Positions 47,777 through 57,060 are shown, counted from the stretch's first letter. The stretch is 64,000 nucleotides of DNA from JACDAN01 sp963802375 (GCA_963802375.1 CAWDIJ010000010.1:248001-312000); one strand, 5' to 3'. The notes: a model not told the origin generated them from the sequence alone. Numbers and translations are program-made.

Positions 47777-47964
47777 CCCTCGCTGCAGTTCTTGCCGTGA
47801 TCGTGACGGGATGCGCGCCCGGGGTGTCGGCTGTCCGGGATGCCGGCCCCACGACAACACAGCCCGGCGCCGGGAGTCGAGCGCCCGACTGCAGCCGGCA
47901 GTTCGACGACAACGACGCGGGCTTCCAGCTTTGCCGCAAAGGAGACTCCTCCGGCCCGGAGTAA
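47773..47964 (+). CDS. Small predicted lipoprotein
   Basis: About 63 residues: hydrophobic LAAVLAVIVTGC ending in a lipobox (V-T-G-C), then a short, Pro/Thr-rich, charged tail with two cysteines (PDCSRQF and FQLCRKG). No ATG/GTG/TTG lies in a sensible position; CTG at 47773 overlaps the upstream TGA as CTGA, and CTG at 47761 would add a positive residue before the helix. Attached to the MerB-like gene and nine bases before dapA. Function unknown. Confidence 0.55.
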   Translation: MTLAAVLAVIVTGCAPGVSAVRDAGPTTTQPGAGSRAPDCSRQFDDNDAGFQLCRKGDSSGPE

Positions 47965-47973
47965 GATCCAACC

Positions 47974-48858
47974 ATGCTCGGCGAGATCCTGACCGCCAGC
48001 GTGACGCCGTTCGACGCCGACGGCGCGGTGAACCTCCCGAAGTTCCGCGAGCTCGCCGCGTTCCTCGTCGAGAACGGCTCCGACGGGCTCGTCGTCACCG
48101 GGACCACCGGCGAGTCGCCGACCCTGACCGACGACGAGCGGTTCTCCCTCTACTCGGCCGCGGTCGAGACGATCGGCGAGCAGGCGACGGTGATCGCCGG
48201 CACCGGCACGTACGACACGCGCCACTCCGTCCATTTGACGGCGAAGACGCACGAGCTCGGTGTCGACGGGTTCCTGATCGTGACGCCGTACTACAACAAG
48301 CCGCCGCCGCGCGGGATCGTCGAGCACGTGAAGGCGATCGCGTCCGTGACGGACAAGCCGATCGTCTACTACAACATCCCGACGCGCGTGGTGAACCTCG
48401 TCACTGTCGAGACGCTGGCCGAGCTGGCCGAGATCCCGAACGTCGTGGGCGTGAAGCAGGCCTGGGACGACCTCGCGGACGCACGGCGTATCGTGGACGA
48501 AACGGGCCTTGCCCTCTACGCGGGGGACGACAACATCCTGTTCCCGTTCCTCGAGGTCGGCGGCACCGGTGGGATCTGCGTCCACACGCACATCGTCGGA
48601 CCCCAGGTCAAGCAGCAGCTGCAGGCCTTCCGCGCCGGCGACGTCGAGCAGGCCCGGCAGATCGACGAGGAGCTCGCGCCCGCCTACGAGATCCTCGGCG
48701 TCACCGTCGGTCCGATCGGGATCAAGGCCGCGCTGAACCTCCTCGGGCACGACGTGGGCGGCCTGCGCCTGCCGATGGTCGAGGCGACCGACGAGGAAAA
48801 GGACACGATCCGCGCCTGCCTGCAGCGGCTCGGCGCGCTCCAACCTGCCGCAGCCTAA
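47974..48858 (+). CDS. dapA: 4-hydroxy-tetrahydrodipicolinate synthase
   Basis: A 294-residue DapA: pyruvate + aspartate semialdehyde, first step of the DAP branch. VTGTTGESPTLTDDE (substrate Thr-Thr), YYNKPPPRG, VYYNIPTRVV (Tyr), and the Schiff-base Lys in VVGVKQAWDD. ATG nine bases after the lipoprotein stop. A 78-bp gap with CCAGGCGC/GCGCCCCTGG arms separates it from rnj. Confidence 0.95.
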   Translation: MLGEILTASVTPFDADGAVNLPKFRELAAFLVENGSDGLVVTGTTGESPTLTDDERFSLYSAAVETIGEQATVIAGTGTYDTRHSVHLTAKTHELGVDGFLIVTPYYNKPPPRGIVEHVKAIASVTDKPIVYYNIPTRVVNLVTVETLAELAEIPNVVGVKQAWDDLADARRIVDETGLALYAGDDNILFPFLEVGGTGGICVHTHIVGPQVKQQLQAFRAGDVEQARQIDEELAPAYEILGVTVGPIGIKAALNLLGHDVGGLRLPMVEATDEEKDTIRACLQRLGALQPAAA

Positions 48859-48936
48859 GTCACTGCAACCAGGCGCCGCTCGCGAGGAGCGGGCGAGACA
48901 GCTGCGCCCCTGGGGCCGGCAGTAGAGTCCACACCC

Positions 48937-50595
48937 GTGGCTGGGGAGACTCTTCGCATCATCCCGCTCGGCGGCGTCGGCGAGGTCGGCAAGAACCTGA
49001 CCGTCTACGAGCTCGACGACGACATCGTCGTCGTGGACGCCGGCCTGGCGTTCCCAAGGGACGAGCATCTCGGCGTCGACCTGATCCTCCCGGACATGTC
49101 GTACCTCGCCGACCGCAAGGATCGCGTCCGGGCCGTCGTCCTCACGCACTCGCACGAGGATCACGTCGGGGCGCTTCCGTACCTGCTCCGCGAGGTCCCG
49201 GTGCCCGAGGTCTGGGGCACTCGGCTGACACTTGGCCTGGCCCAGTCACGGCTCGACGAGCACGGGCTCCTGAACGCCGTCGACCTCAGGGAGGCGCAAC
49301 CGGAGGAAGACCCCGTGCAGATCGGCGGTTTCCGCATCGGCTTCGTCCGTGTCGCACATTCGGTCCCCGACGCCGTCGCGGTCGTGCTGGAGACGCCCGC
49401 CGGTCGGGTGCTCCACACCGGCGACTGGAAGCTCGACCACACGCCCGTGGACGGCCTGCGCACCGACGTCGGCCGCCTCGCCGAGCTCGGCTCGCAGGGC
49501 GTCGACCTCATGCTCGGCGACTCCACGAACGCCGAGCGCCCCGGCGTCACCGGCTCGGAGCGGCTCGTCGGCGAGGCGTTCCAGCAGATCATCCCGCGGC
49601 TTCAGGGCCGCGTCCTGATCGCATGCTTCGCGTCGAACGTCCACCGGATGCAGCAGGCGATCGACGTCGCCCAGCAGGTCGGTCGCAAGGTCGCGGTCGT
49701 CGGCCGCTCGATGCGCAAGAACATGAACATCTCGCGGAATCTCGGCTACGTGGAGGTTCCCGAAGACACGCTGATCCGCCCGAACGAGCTCGACCAGTAC
49801 CAGCCGCACGAGGTGCTGATCCTCTGCACGGGCAGCCAGGGTGAGCCGATGTCGGCGCTGACCCGCATCGCCTACAACGACCACCAGTCGGTGTTCGTGG
49901 AGCGTGGCGACACCGTGATCCTCTCCGCGCGGCCGGTTCCCGGGAACGAGCTGCGCGTCCACGACACGATCAACCAGCTGGCGAAGTCGGGCGCGGAGGT
50001 GCTCCACCAGGAGAACGCGCCGGTCCACGTGTCCGGCCACGGCCACGTGGAGGAGTTGCGGACGATGCTGGGGCTCGTCCGACCGAAGGCCGTGATGCCC
50101 GTGCACGGCGAGTTCCGGATGCTGGCTGCGCACGGGCGCCTCGCGCAGGAGAGCGGTGTGCCGGCGGCGTCGATCGTCCTGACGGAGAACGGCACCGTCG
50201 TCGAGCTCACGAAGGCCGGGCCGCGGATCGTCGACCAGATCCAGTCGGGCGTCACCTTCGTGGACGGCCTCGGTGTCGGCGACGTGAAGGACGTCGCGCT
50301 GCGCGACCGGCGGACGCTGTCCGAAGACGGCGTCCTGATCATCGTCGCGACCATCGCGGGCTCCAACGATGGCCCTGCGGCGATGCCGGAACTGATCGCG
50401 CGAGGGCTCTCGGAGCCAGGCCCGCTCATGGAGGAGACGCGCGAGGAGGCCAACCGCGTCCTTCGTGACCTCCTCGGCCAGAACGTCCGGGAGATCAAGC
50501 TGCTCCAGGAGCATCTACACGATGCAGTTGGGCAGCTGATTTATGACAGAACCGGTAGACGGCCCATGATCTTGCCGGTCATAGTGGAGGTATGA
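48937..50595 (+). CDS. rnj: Ribonuclease J
   Basis: A 552-residue RNase J with both endo- and 5'-3' exonuclease activity. Metallo-beta-lactamase motif LTHSHEDHVGALPYLL (about 69-84), beta-CASP core (IACFASNVHRMQQAID, GRSMRKNMNISRNLGY, LCTGSQGEPMSAL), PVHGEFRML and a C-terminal domain ending near RPMILPVIVEV. dapA-rnj adjacency is common in Gram-positives. GTG start eight bases after TAGAGT (48923-48928), probably leaderless. Confidence 0.96.
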   Translation: MAGETLRIIPLGGVGEVGKNLTVYELDDDIVVVDAGLAFPRDEHLGVDLILPDMSYLADRKDRVRAVVLTHSHEDHVGALPYLLREVPVPEVWGTRLTLGLAQSRLDEHGLLNAVDLREAQPEEDPVQIGGFRIGFVRVAHSVPDAVAVVLETPAGRVLHTGDWKLDHTPVDGLRTDVGRLAELGSQGVDLMLGDSTNAERPGVTGSERLVGEAFQQIIPRLQGRVLIACFASNVHRMQQAIDVAQQVGRKVAVVGRSMRKNMNISRNLGYVEVPEDTLIRPNELDQYQPHEVLILCTGSQGEPMSALTRIAYNDHQSVFVERGDTVILSARPVPGNELRVHDTINQLAKSGAEVLHQENAPVHVSGHGHVEELRTMLGLVRPKAVMPVHGEFRMLAAHGRLAQESGVPAASIVLTENGTVVELTKAGPRIVDQIQSGVTFVDGLGVGDVKDVALRDRRTLSEDGVLIIVATIAGSNDGPAAMPELIARGLSEPGPLMEETREEANRVLRDLLGQNVREIKLLQEHLHDAVGQLIYDRTGRRPMILPVIVEV

Positions 50596-50617
50596 GCCTC
50601 GCACTCCTGACCGGCCG

Positions 50618-50682
50618 CTGGGCGCACCGGGCTCTCCGGGCCCGTGTTGGAAACACTGTGCCCTCCGGCCCGGCACACCCAG
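50618..50682 (+). other. Long imperfect hairpin between rnj and the next gene
   Basis: Outer arms CTGGGCGCACCGGGC (50618-50632) and GCCCGGCACACCCAG (50668-50682) pair at 12 of 15 positions; an inner GTGTT-GGA-AACAC stem (50644-50656) completes a rod-like fold. No T-run. It could be a terminator, a protective 3' end or an RNase J target site. No ORF supported. Confidence 0.45.
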
Positions 50683-50704
50683 CGACGACTCAGAAGAGCG
50701 AGTC

Positions 50705-51265
50705 ATGAGCACGCTTCGGATCGACCCGACGCCCGGCTGGGCGGAGGCGCTCTTCGACCGCGCGGCCGAGGAGAAGACGGCCCGCACGCTGATCGGCCAG
50801 CTCGTCGCCTGCGAGGTGGCGGCGCTCGCGTTCTGCCGCCTGCTCGAACGCTGGGCGAGGGGAGAGGCGGAGCCGAGCACAGCTGGGAAGCGTCAGGCGG
50901 CGCTCCGGCGTGCGGCCGAGCGGGTGGAGACCGCCCTCGTCGGCCTGGAGCGCCCGCTCGGGCGCTACCTCCTCGAGCTCGAGCCGGATGAGGCCGAGGG
51001 GCGCTCGTGGTACGGAGAGCCCGGCCCCGCTGAGCTCATGGACTGGGGGCCGGTGCTCGGACGGGCCGGCGTCTGTGTCGCCTCGCACAGGGTCGCGCAG
51101 GTCTACCTCGAGCTCGCCGTGCTGGTCCGGGCGCTGGAAGGGCTCACGACGGCGGTTCGGATGGACTCTGCGCCAGACCGCTCGTCGCTGTGGGCCGGGC
51201 TCTTCGACCTGCGCGAGAATCTGCTCGGCGGCACGCTCGAAGACCTGCGCGCGCTTGCCGCCTGA
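50705..51265 (+). CDS. Conserved-looking hypothetical helical protein
   Basis: A 186-residue soluble, largely alpha-helical protein with no signal peptide. Features: WAEALFDRAAEEKTARTLIGQLVACEVAALAFCRLLERW, then WYGEPGPAELMDW and a second helical half. I do not recognise the family. Overlap with the ribokinase start (11 bases) suggests co-translation with it. Confidence 0.7.
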   Translation: MSTLRIDPTPGWAEALFDRAAEEKTARTLIGQLVACEVAALAFCRLLERWARGEAEPSTAGKRQAALRRAAERVETALVGLERPLGRYLLELEPDEAEGRSWYGEPGPAELMDWGPVLGRAGVCVASHRVAQVYLELAVLVRALEGLTTAVRMDSAPDRSSLWAGLFDLRENLLGGTLEDLRALAA

Positions 51266-52052
51266 GCTCACGGTCGTCGGCTCGATCAACCTCGATCTCG
51301 TTGCGAGCGCCGAGCGCCTGCCGCGGCCGGGCGAGACGATCAGCGGGGCGACGTTCGCCCGTTACGCGGGCGGGAAGGGCGCGAACCAGGCGGTCGCCGC
51401 CGCGCGGCTCGGCGCACAAGTGCGGATGATCGGACGTGTGGGCAAGGATCAGGCGGCGGAGGAGGCGACGGCGGGGTTGCTCGAGGCAGGGGTCGAGCTC
51501 GACCTTCAAGCAAGCGACGAGCCGACGGGCGTCGCATTGATCACCGTCGACGCGGACGGCGAGACGACCATCGTCGTCGCTCCGGGGGCGAACACCGGCG
51601 TCGAGGGACGGCCGGTGGAGGGCGCCGTCCTCTGCCAGCTCGAGATTCCCGACGAGCCAATCGTCTCCGCGGCACGCGACGCCTCGTTCTTCTCTCTGAA
51701 TGCGGCCCCGGCGAGGCCGATCGACGTCGAGCCGGACCTGCTCGTCGTGAACCGCTACGAGCACGAGGTGAACGCACGCGGAAAGCTCGTCGCGCTCACG
51801 CTCGGAGCCGAAGGCGCGGTCCTCCTCGAGAACGGCCGTGAAGTTGCGCGGGCCGCGCCTCCCGAGGTCCATGCGGTCGACGGGACGGCGGCGGGCGACG
51901 CTTTCACTGCCTGCCTCGTCGTCTCGCACCTCGAAGGCCGCGACTGGGAGGAAGCCCTGAGCCGGGCCTGCGCGGCCGGGGCGATCGCCGCCTCGAGACC
52001 AGGCGCCCAGCCGTCGCTGCCCTCGGCGGCGGAGATCGACGAGGTCATGTAA
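51255..52052 (+). CDS. PfkB-family carbohydrate kinase (ribokinase-like)
   Basis: A 265-residue ribokinase-like enzyme. Start VVGSINLDLVASAERLPRPGET, GGKGANQAVAAARLGA (sugar-binding G-G), and the anion-hole/catalytic motif DGTAAGDAFTACLV near 215. Somewhat short for ribokinase (about 300). TTG start inside the upstream gene; TAA stop inside a GTAACA palindrome. Its neighbour is a nucleoside hydrolase, so phosphorylation of released ribose is likely. Confidence 0.9.
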   Translation: MPPELTVVGSINLDLVASAERLPRPGETISGATFARYAGGKGANQAVAAARLGAQVRMIGRVGKDQAAEEATAGLLEAGVELDLQASDEPTGVALITVDADGETTIVVAPGANTGVEGRPVEGAVLCQLEIPDEPIVSAARDASFFSLNAAPARPIDVEPDLLVVNRYEHEVNARGKLVALTLGAEGAVLLENGREVARAAPPEVHAVDGTAAGDAFTACLVVSHLEGRDWEEALSRACAAGAIAASRPGAQPSLPSAAEIDEVM

Positions 52053-52118
52053 CAAGGTGTTACTTGCGCCAAAACTCTGCGAACTCCGGGCCGATCGTGG
52101 CTTGTAACAGAGTGTTAC
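52049..52118. repeat. Palindrome-bounded ~70-bp element, copy 2
   Basis: Bounded by GTAACAAGGTGTTAC (52049-52063) and GTAACAGAGTGTTAC (52104-52118). The interior is related in inverse orientation to that of 47009-47080. The first palindrome provides the TAA stop of the ribokinase gene, and the second lies 16 bases before the hydrolase start. Confidence 0.75.
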
Positions 52119-52134
52119 TTGCCTTGGAGCGCCC

Positions 52135-53049
52135 GTGAGTGCGACGCGGATTCTGCTCGACTGCGACCCCGGCCACGACGACGCGATCGCGCTTCTCCTG
52201 GCCCTCGCGAGCCCCGAGGTCGAGCTTCTCGGGGTGACCACGGTCGCGGGCAACCAGACGCTCGAGAAGACGACGGCGAACGCGATCCGCATCCTCGAGT
52301 TCGCCGCCAGGACGGACATCCCGGTCGCCTCGGGGGCCCACCGGCCGCTGGTTCGCGAGCCGTACATCGCCAAGTACGTCCACGGCGACACCGGCCTGGA
52401 CGGGCCGGACTTGCCACCCGCGGAGGGCTCGCCGCTGGACGAGCACGCGGTGGACTTCCTCGGCCGCCAAGCCGGCGGCGCAACGCTCGTGGCGGTCGGC
52501 CCGCTCACGAACGTTGCGCTGATGCTGGCGCGCTACCCCGACGCGCGGCCGGAGCGGATCGTGCTGATGGGTGGCTCGATCGGCCTAGGAAACGTCACGC
52601 CCGCCGCGGAGTTCAACATCTGGGCCGACCCGGAGGCGGCGGCACGCGTCCTCGGGAGCGGGCTCGACGTCACGATGATCGGCCTCGACGTGACCCACGA
52701 GGCGCTGATGACGAAGGCGGACGCCGACCGCCTCCGCGCCACGGGCCGCACAGGCACGCTCGTCGCAGAGCTCTGGGAGTTCTACAACCGGTTCCACTCG
52801 AAGACGTACGGCTTCGACGGCTCGCCGATCCACGACGCCGTGGCCCTGGCGCACGTCTTCCGCCCGGAGCTCGTCGAGACGGTGCACCTCCATGTCGCGA
52901 TCGAGTGCGGATCTGACCTGACCCGCGGCCGAACCGTCGTCGACCTCTGGCACCGCACTGAGAACGAGCCGAACGCCAACGTGGGAGTCGGCATCGACGG
53001 ACGCGCCTTCATCGAGCTCCTGCTCGAGCGGATCGCGAGCCTCGGCTAA
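52135..53049 (+). CDS. Inosine-uridine nucleoside N-ribohydrolase family enzyme
   Basis: A 304-residue IU-nucleoside hydrolase: cleaves ribonucleosides to base and ribose. Metal-binding start ILLDCDPGHDDAIALLLA (DxDPGxDD), VTTVAGNQ, VGPLTNVALML, MGGSIGLGNVTPAAEFNIWADPEAA and the C-terminal HDAVALAH. GTG start after GGAG. Next to a ribokinase-like gene and 3 kb before a BMP-type nucleoside ABC importer. Confidence 0.94.
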   Translation: MSATRILLDCDPGHDDAIALLLALASPEVELLGVTTVAGNQTLEKTTANAIRILEFAARTDIPVASGAHRPLVREPYIAKYVHGDTGLDGPDLPPAEGSPLDEHAVDFLGRQAGGATLVAVGPLTNVALMLARYPDARPERIVLMGGSIGLGNVTPAAEFNIWADPEAAARVLGSGLDVTMIGLDVTHEALMTKADADRLRATGRTGTLVAELWEFYNRFHSKTYGFDGSPIHDAVALAHVFRPELVETVHLHVAIECGSDLTRGRTVVDLWHRTENEPNANVGVGIDGRAFIELLLERIASLG

Positions 53050-53071
53050 GCCCTTGGCGAACCGCCCGTAC

Positions 53072-53100
53072 TTGTCTCGGATGACCCCGAGCGGGATACT
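53072..53100 (+). promoter_or_regulatory. Promoter for the secreted protein at 53109
   Basis: TTGTCT (53072-53077), 17 bp, GATACT (53095-53100), then eight bases to GTG 53109: consistent with a leaderless transcript. Confidence 0.6.
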
Positions 53101-53108
53101 GGCGCCAC

Positions 53109-53696
53109 GTGCTGCGGCGTTCTCCGATAGGAGCAGGTTTGGCGACGCTCCTGCTCTTTGCGCTCGTGGTCGCGGCCGGCACTGGCTCGAGCGGCGCGGC
53201 GACGACGCGAGCCGAGGAGCGAGCTCCTTCGGTATCGGCGACCTCGCAGGCCGCACTCGTCGGAACCTGGCGCAGGGTGACCACCTGCGGGGAGCTGGCG
53301 GCGGCGCTGACCAGAGCAGGCATGAGGAAGTTCGTACTGGAGTTCATCGCGGGCAACGGCTTCATCCCCGGCGTGACGAGGCCGGAGCAGATCGCGGCCC
53401 CCGCGAATCCCTGTAGGGGAGCGGTGTCCCGCAGGCACTCGCACTTCTTCACCAAGAATCGCAAGTTCGGCTCGCTCGACTGGAGAGGCCAGCCCGTCGA
53501 CGACGGCACGTATCGGCTCGTCGGCAACCGGAAAGTCGCCATCTTCAAGGAGTTTCCGAAGGTGACGTTCAACTACCGGATTCGCGGGAGCACGATCACG
53601 TTCGCTCCCGTGATACCCAAGGGTTGCTCCACGTTCCGGTGTGCGTGGGCCATTTCGATGGCATATCCCGGCAAGACCTGGCAGCGCGTGCGCTGA
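53109..53696 (+). CDS. Secreted protein, unknown function
   Basis: A 195-residue exported protein: signal helix (GLATLLLFALVVAAGTGSSGA), then a mature domain opening LVGTWRRVTTCGELAAAL, with four cysteines (in TTCGE, NPCRG, KGCST, FRCAW) and lipocalin-like phrases (YRLVGNRKVAIFKEF, FNYRIRGSTITFAPV). Family not recognised. Monocistronic by its own promoter; ftsK follows after 46 bases. Confidence 0.75.
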   Translation: MLRRSPIGAGLATLLLFALVVAAGTGSSGAATTRAEERAPSVSATSQAALVGTWRRVTTCGELAAALTRAGMRKFVLEFIAGNGFIPGVTRPEQIAAPANPCRGAVSRRHSHFFTKNRKFGSLDWRGQPVDDGTYRLVGNRKVAIFKEFPKVTFNYRIRGSTITFAPVIPKGCSTFRCAWAISMAYPGKTWQRVR

Positions 53697-53742
53697 CCTT
53701 TCGCCGGTAGGGGTCGGGCCCGCCGCGTCGAAGCAGGCGCGC

Positions 53743-55926
53743 ATGGCGCGACGCCGCAAGAAGCGCACCCTGAAACCGCGCGTGCCCTCGCGGGTCAAGC
53801 GCCGCAAGCGCGCGGCCAAGGAGCGCAGCCACCACCATCCCGAGCTGATCGGCCTCGGCCTCGTCGCGGCGGGCCTGTTCCTCTCGACGCTCGTCTACCT
53901 GGAGTGGGAGGGAGGTACTGGCGGAGAAGCCATCGCCGACGGATTGTGGGCGCTCGTGGGCGACGCCGGCTACCTCGTCCCGGCGGCCCTCGTGATCGTC
54001 GGCTTGCTGATGCTCGGCCGGAGCCGCCTCGTCCAGGTGCACCCGTTCCGCTGGGGCCTCGGGTCGACGGCGCTCGGGGTCTTCCTGCTCCTCGCGGACT
54101 CGGGCGGCTACGTCGGCACCGCGCTCGACGAGGTCCTCGGGACACTGATCGGGCGCACGGGCACGCTGATCGCCGGAACCGCCTTCACGCTCGCCGGCGT
54201 CCTGCTCCTGTCCGGCGCATCGGTCGGCGCGCTCGTCCAGCGCTCCCACGGCGCCGTCCGCCGCGCTCACACCGCCGCCAGGCGCCGCGTCGAGCGCCGG
54301 CCCGTGCTCGACGAGCGGCCGCTGGCGCCCGCGATCCCGATCAGACCGGGCGACGACCACCCGCCGATCGACGCGGTCTCGGACTTCCCCGACGTGGTGG
54401 GTCAGTCGGAGCCGTCGCCGCTCCTGCACGCGAGCGACGAGGAACCGACCGAGACCAGCGAGCAGCAGATCCTCTTCGAACCGCCGGCACCGGCAAAGGA
54501 GGACTACGTGCTTCCCGAGCCGTCGCTGCTGAAGCGCGCACCGGCCCGGCCGGCAGCCAAGAGCGACAACGGCAAGGTCGCGGAGTCCCTGACCCGTGCG
54601 CTGGCCGACTTCGGCGTCGACGCGAGAGTGGTCGGCGAGATCACCGGCCCGCGCGTGACCCGCTACGAGCTCCAGCTCGCGGCCGGGACGAAGATGTCGA
54701 AGATCTCGGCGCTCAAGGACGACCTCTCGTACGCGCTCGCGACGACCGAGATCCGGATCCTCGCGCCGATCCCCGGAAAACAGGCCGTCGGGGTCGAGGT
54801 CCCGAACCTCTCGCCGAACCTCGTCACGCTCGGCGACGTCTTCGACAAGCTGCCCGCGACGGCGAGCCCGCTCTCCGTCTGGCTCGGCAAGGACATCTCC
54901 GGCAACGCCGTCTGGACCGACCTCGCCCGCATGCCGCACCTGCTGATCGCCGGCACGACGGGCTCGGGCAAGTCGGGCTGCATCAACACGGTCCTCACCT
55001 CGGTGCTCCTCCGGGCGACACCGGACGACGTGCGTCTCATCCTCATCGACCCCAAGCGGATCGAGCTGTCGCTGTACGAGTCGATCCCGCATCTCCTGAC
55101 GCCGGTCGTCTCGAGCCCCAAGGAAGCCTCGATCGTCCTCACCAACGTGCTTGCCGAGATGGATCGGCGCTACGAGCTCCTCGCGACCGTCCGCGCCCGC
55201 AACCTCCCCGAGGCGAACCGGGCGTTCCGACAGCGCGGGGACGAGACCCTGCCCTACCTCCTCGTCGTCATCGACGAGCTCGCCGACCTGATGATGATCT
55301 CCCCGCAGCAGGTCGAGGACGCCGTCATCCGCCTGGCGCAGAAGTCTCGCGCCGTCGGAATTCACCTCGTGCTTGCCACTCAGCGCCCATCCGTGGACGT
55401 GATCACCGGGATGATCAAGGCGAACGTGCCTTCGCGGATCGCATTCGCGGTCTCCAGCCAGACCGATTCCCGCGTGATCCTCGACCAGTCAGGCGCGGAG
55501 AGCCTTCTGGGGCAGGGCGACATGCTCTTCAAGCCGCTCGGGACCTCACGGCTCCAGCGCGTGCAGGGCGCCTACGTGACCGAGGAGGAGATCGCCCTCC
55601 TGGTCGAGCAGTGCCGGACCCAGCGTGGCCAGGAGCTGGACGAATCGCTGCTGGAGGCGCCCGAGGCGCCGCCGGAGGAGCTCGGCGCGGGCGACGAGGA
55701 CTTCGACCCCGATCAGGACCCGTTGCTCGAGCGGGCGATCGAGATCGTCGTCCAGACCCAGACCGCCTCCGTGTCCCTGCTCCAGCGCCGGCTCCGCGTC
55801 GGCTATACCCGAGCCGGCCGCCTGATCGACATGCTCGAGCGGCGCGGGATCATCTCCGGCTACGAGGGCTCCAAACCGCGCCGCGTACTGGTCGACGAGC
55901 ACGTGCTCACGGCTAGCTCGGACTAA
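53743..55926 (+). CDS. ftsK: DNA translocase FtsK/SpoIIIE
   Basis: A 727-residue FtsK. A basic N-terminus, four transmembrane helices (about 38-170), an acidic linker, then the motor: Walker A AGTTGSGKSG, IDPKRIELSLYE, Walker B LLVVIDELADLMM, LATQRPSVDVITG, and a C-terminal gamma winged helix (LLQRRLRVGYTRAGRLIDMLERRGI). Pumps chromosome through the closing septum. ATG at 53743 is chosen because the basic MARRRKKRTLK start suits the membrane topology; the ORF upstream overlaps the previous gene. Confidence 0.95.
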   Translation: MARRRKKRTLKPRVPSRVKRRKRAAKERSHHHPELIGLGLVAAGLFLSTLVYLEWEGGTGGEAIADGLWALVGDAGYLVPAALVIVGLLMLGRSRLVQVHPFRWGLGSTALGVFLLLADSGGYVGTALDEVLGTLIGRTGTLIAGTAFTLAGVLLLSGASVGALVQRSHGAVRRAHTAARRRVERRPVLDERPLAPAIPIRPGDDHPPIDAVSDFPDVVGQSEPSPLLHASDEEPTETSEQQILFEPPAPAKEDYVLPEPSLLKRAPARPAAKSDNGKVAESLTRALADFGVDARVVGEITGPRVTRYELQLAAGTKMSKISALKDDLSYALATTEIRILAPIPGKQAVGVEVPNLSPNLVTLGDVFDKLPATASPLSVWLGKDISGNAVWTDLARMPHLLIAGTTGSGKSGCINTVLTSVLLRATPDDVRLILIDPKRIELSLYESIPHLLTPVVSSPKEASIVLTNVLAEMDRRYELLATVRARNLPEANRAFRQRGDETLPYLLVVIDELADLMMISPQQVEDAVIRLAQKSRAVGIHLVLATQRPSVDVITGMIKANVPSRIAFAVSSQTDSRVILDQSGAESLLGQGDMLFKPLGTSRLQRVQGAYVTEEEIALLVEQCRTQRGQELDESLLEAPEAPPEELGAGDEDFDPDQDPLLERAIEIVVQTQTASVSLLQRRLRVGYTRAGRLIDMLERRGIISGYEGSKPRRVLVDEHVLTASSD

Positions 55927-55939
55927 CTTTCACCAGCCC

Positions 55940-55968
55940 TTCACGTCTCATGGTGACGGGGTTAGCAT
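55940..55968 (+). promoter_or_regulatory. Promoter of the BMP-type ABC importer
   Basis: TTCACG (55940-55945), 17 bp, TAGCAT (55963-55968), about 40 bases before the AAAGGGGAGG ribosome-binding site and GTG at 56018. Confidence 0.55.
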
Positions 55969-56017
55969 CGCCTTTGTATCTCTAGTACGTAGGACACCTT
56001 AGAAAGGGGAGGAATCA

Positions 56018-57037
56018 GTGAAGGTAAGACGCCTCATGCCTTGGGGGCTGCTCGTCGTGGCGCTGACAGCCATGCTCGTCGCAGCACTCGGGGCAAGTGC
56101 CGCTCCGACTAAGTCGACTGCCAACGAGCGCATCTCGCTCGTCACCGACGTCGGACGGCTCAACGACCGCTCGTTCAACCAGCTCGCCTACCAGGGCCTG
56201 CTGCGGGCGGAGAAGAACCTCCGGATCCGCAAGCAGGTCTTCGAGTCCCGCTCGCCGGCCGACTACACGCCGAACCTTCGGCAGGGCGCGACCACTGGTA
56301 GCGCGCTCACGGTCGCGGTGGGCTTCCTGCTCGCGAGCGACCTCAACACGGTCGCCCAGCAGTATCCGCAGCGCAGGTTCGCGATCATCGACTTCCCGCA
56401 GGAGGCGCTCGCGGACAAGCCGTCGAACGTCCGTGGTCTTCTCTTCAAGTCCGAGCAGGCAGGCTGCCTCGTCGGACACCTGGCGGTCAAGCAGCTCCTG
56501 AAGGAGAAGAGGCGCCCGATCCTGAGCGCAGTCGGCGGCATCAAGCTCCCGTCGGTCGACGCGTTCATCGCGGGCTACCGCTTCTGCGCCCGCAAGGCAA
56601 GCCGCCGCGCGGTCGTTCGCATCGGTTACTCGCAGAGCTTCACCGACGCGGCCAAGTGCAAGGAAGTCGCGCTCAACCACATCTCGCGTGGTGCGAACGC
56701 CGTCTTCCAGGTCGCCGGCGGCTGCGGCCTCGGCGCCCTCAGCGCGGCCAAGGAGCGCCGCAAGTGGGGCATCGGCGTGGACGCCGACCAGGGCTACCTC
56801 GGCGCTCACATGCTGACGAGCGCCGTCAAGCGGGTCGACGAGTCGGTGTACCAGTCGATCCAGGCCATCCAGCGCGGAACGTTCCGCGGTGGCACGAACG
56901 CGACGTTCAGCCTCAGGAACAAGGGCGTCGGCTACGGCAGGCTGAGCAGGAAGGTCAGCCAGCCGCTGCGCGCCGAGCTCGAGACGCTGAGGAAGCAGAT
57001 CATCGCCGGCAAGGTCAAGCCGCCGGCCAAGCTCTAA
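56018..57037 (+). CDS. BMP-family substrate-binding protein of an ABC importer
   Basis: A 339-residue exported protein with a Sec signal (residues 1-29, GASAAPT cleavage, no lipobox). Basic-membrane-protein family: SLVTDVGRLNDRSFNQLAYQGL, FAIIDFP, GLLFKSEQAGCLVGHLAV, VFQVAGGCGLGAL, WGIGVDADQGYLG. Family members bind purine or other nucleosides. GTG with a strong ribosome-binding site. A terminator hairpin after it would allow more binding protein than ATPase. Confidence 0.93.
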   Translation: MKVRRLMPWGLLVVALTAMLVAALGASAAPTKSTANERISLVTDVGRLNDRSFNQLAYQGLLRAEKNLRIRKQVFESRSPADYTPNLRQGATTGSALTVAVGFLLASDLNTVAQQYPQRRFAIIDFPQEALADKPSNVRGLLFKSEQAGCLVGHLAVKQLLKEKRRPILSAVGGIKLPSVDAFIAGYRFCARKASRRAVVRIGYSQSFTDAAKCKEVALNHISRGANAVFQVAGGCGLGALSAAKERRKWGIGVDADQGYLGAHMLTSAVKRVDESVYQSIQAIQRGTFRGGTNATFSLRNKGVGYGRLSRKVSQPLRAELETLRKQIIAGKVKPPAKL

Positions 57038-57060
57038 CACCGAGCACGACCGAAACATCC

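Noticed and set aside
53596..55365. 589-codon minus-strand frame over ftsK
   Set aside because: GC-driven antisense shadow; ftsK motifs on the plus strand are intact.
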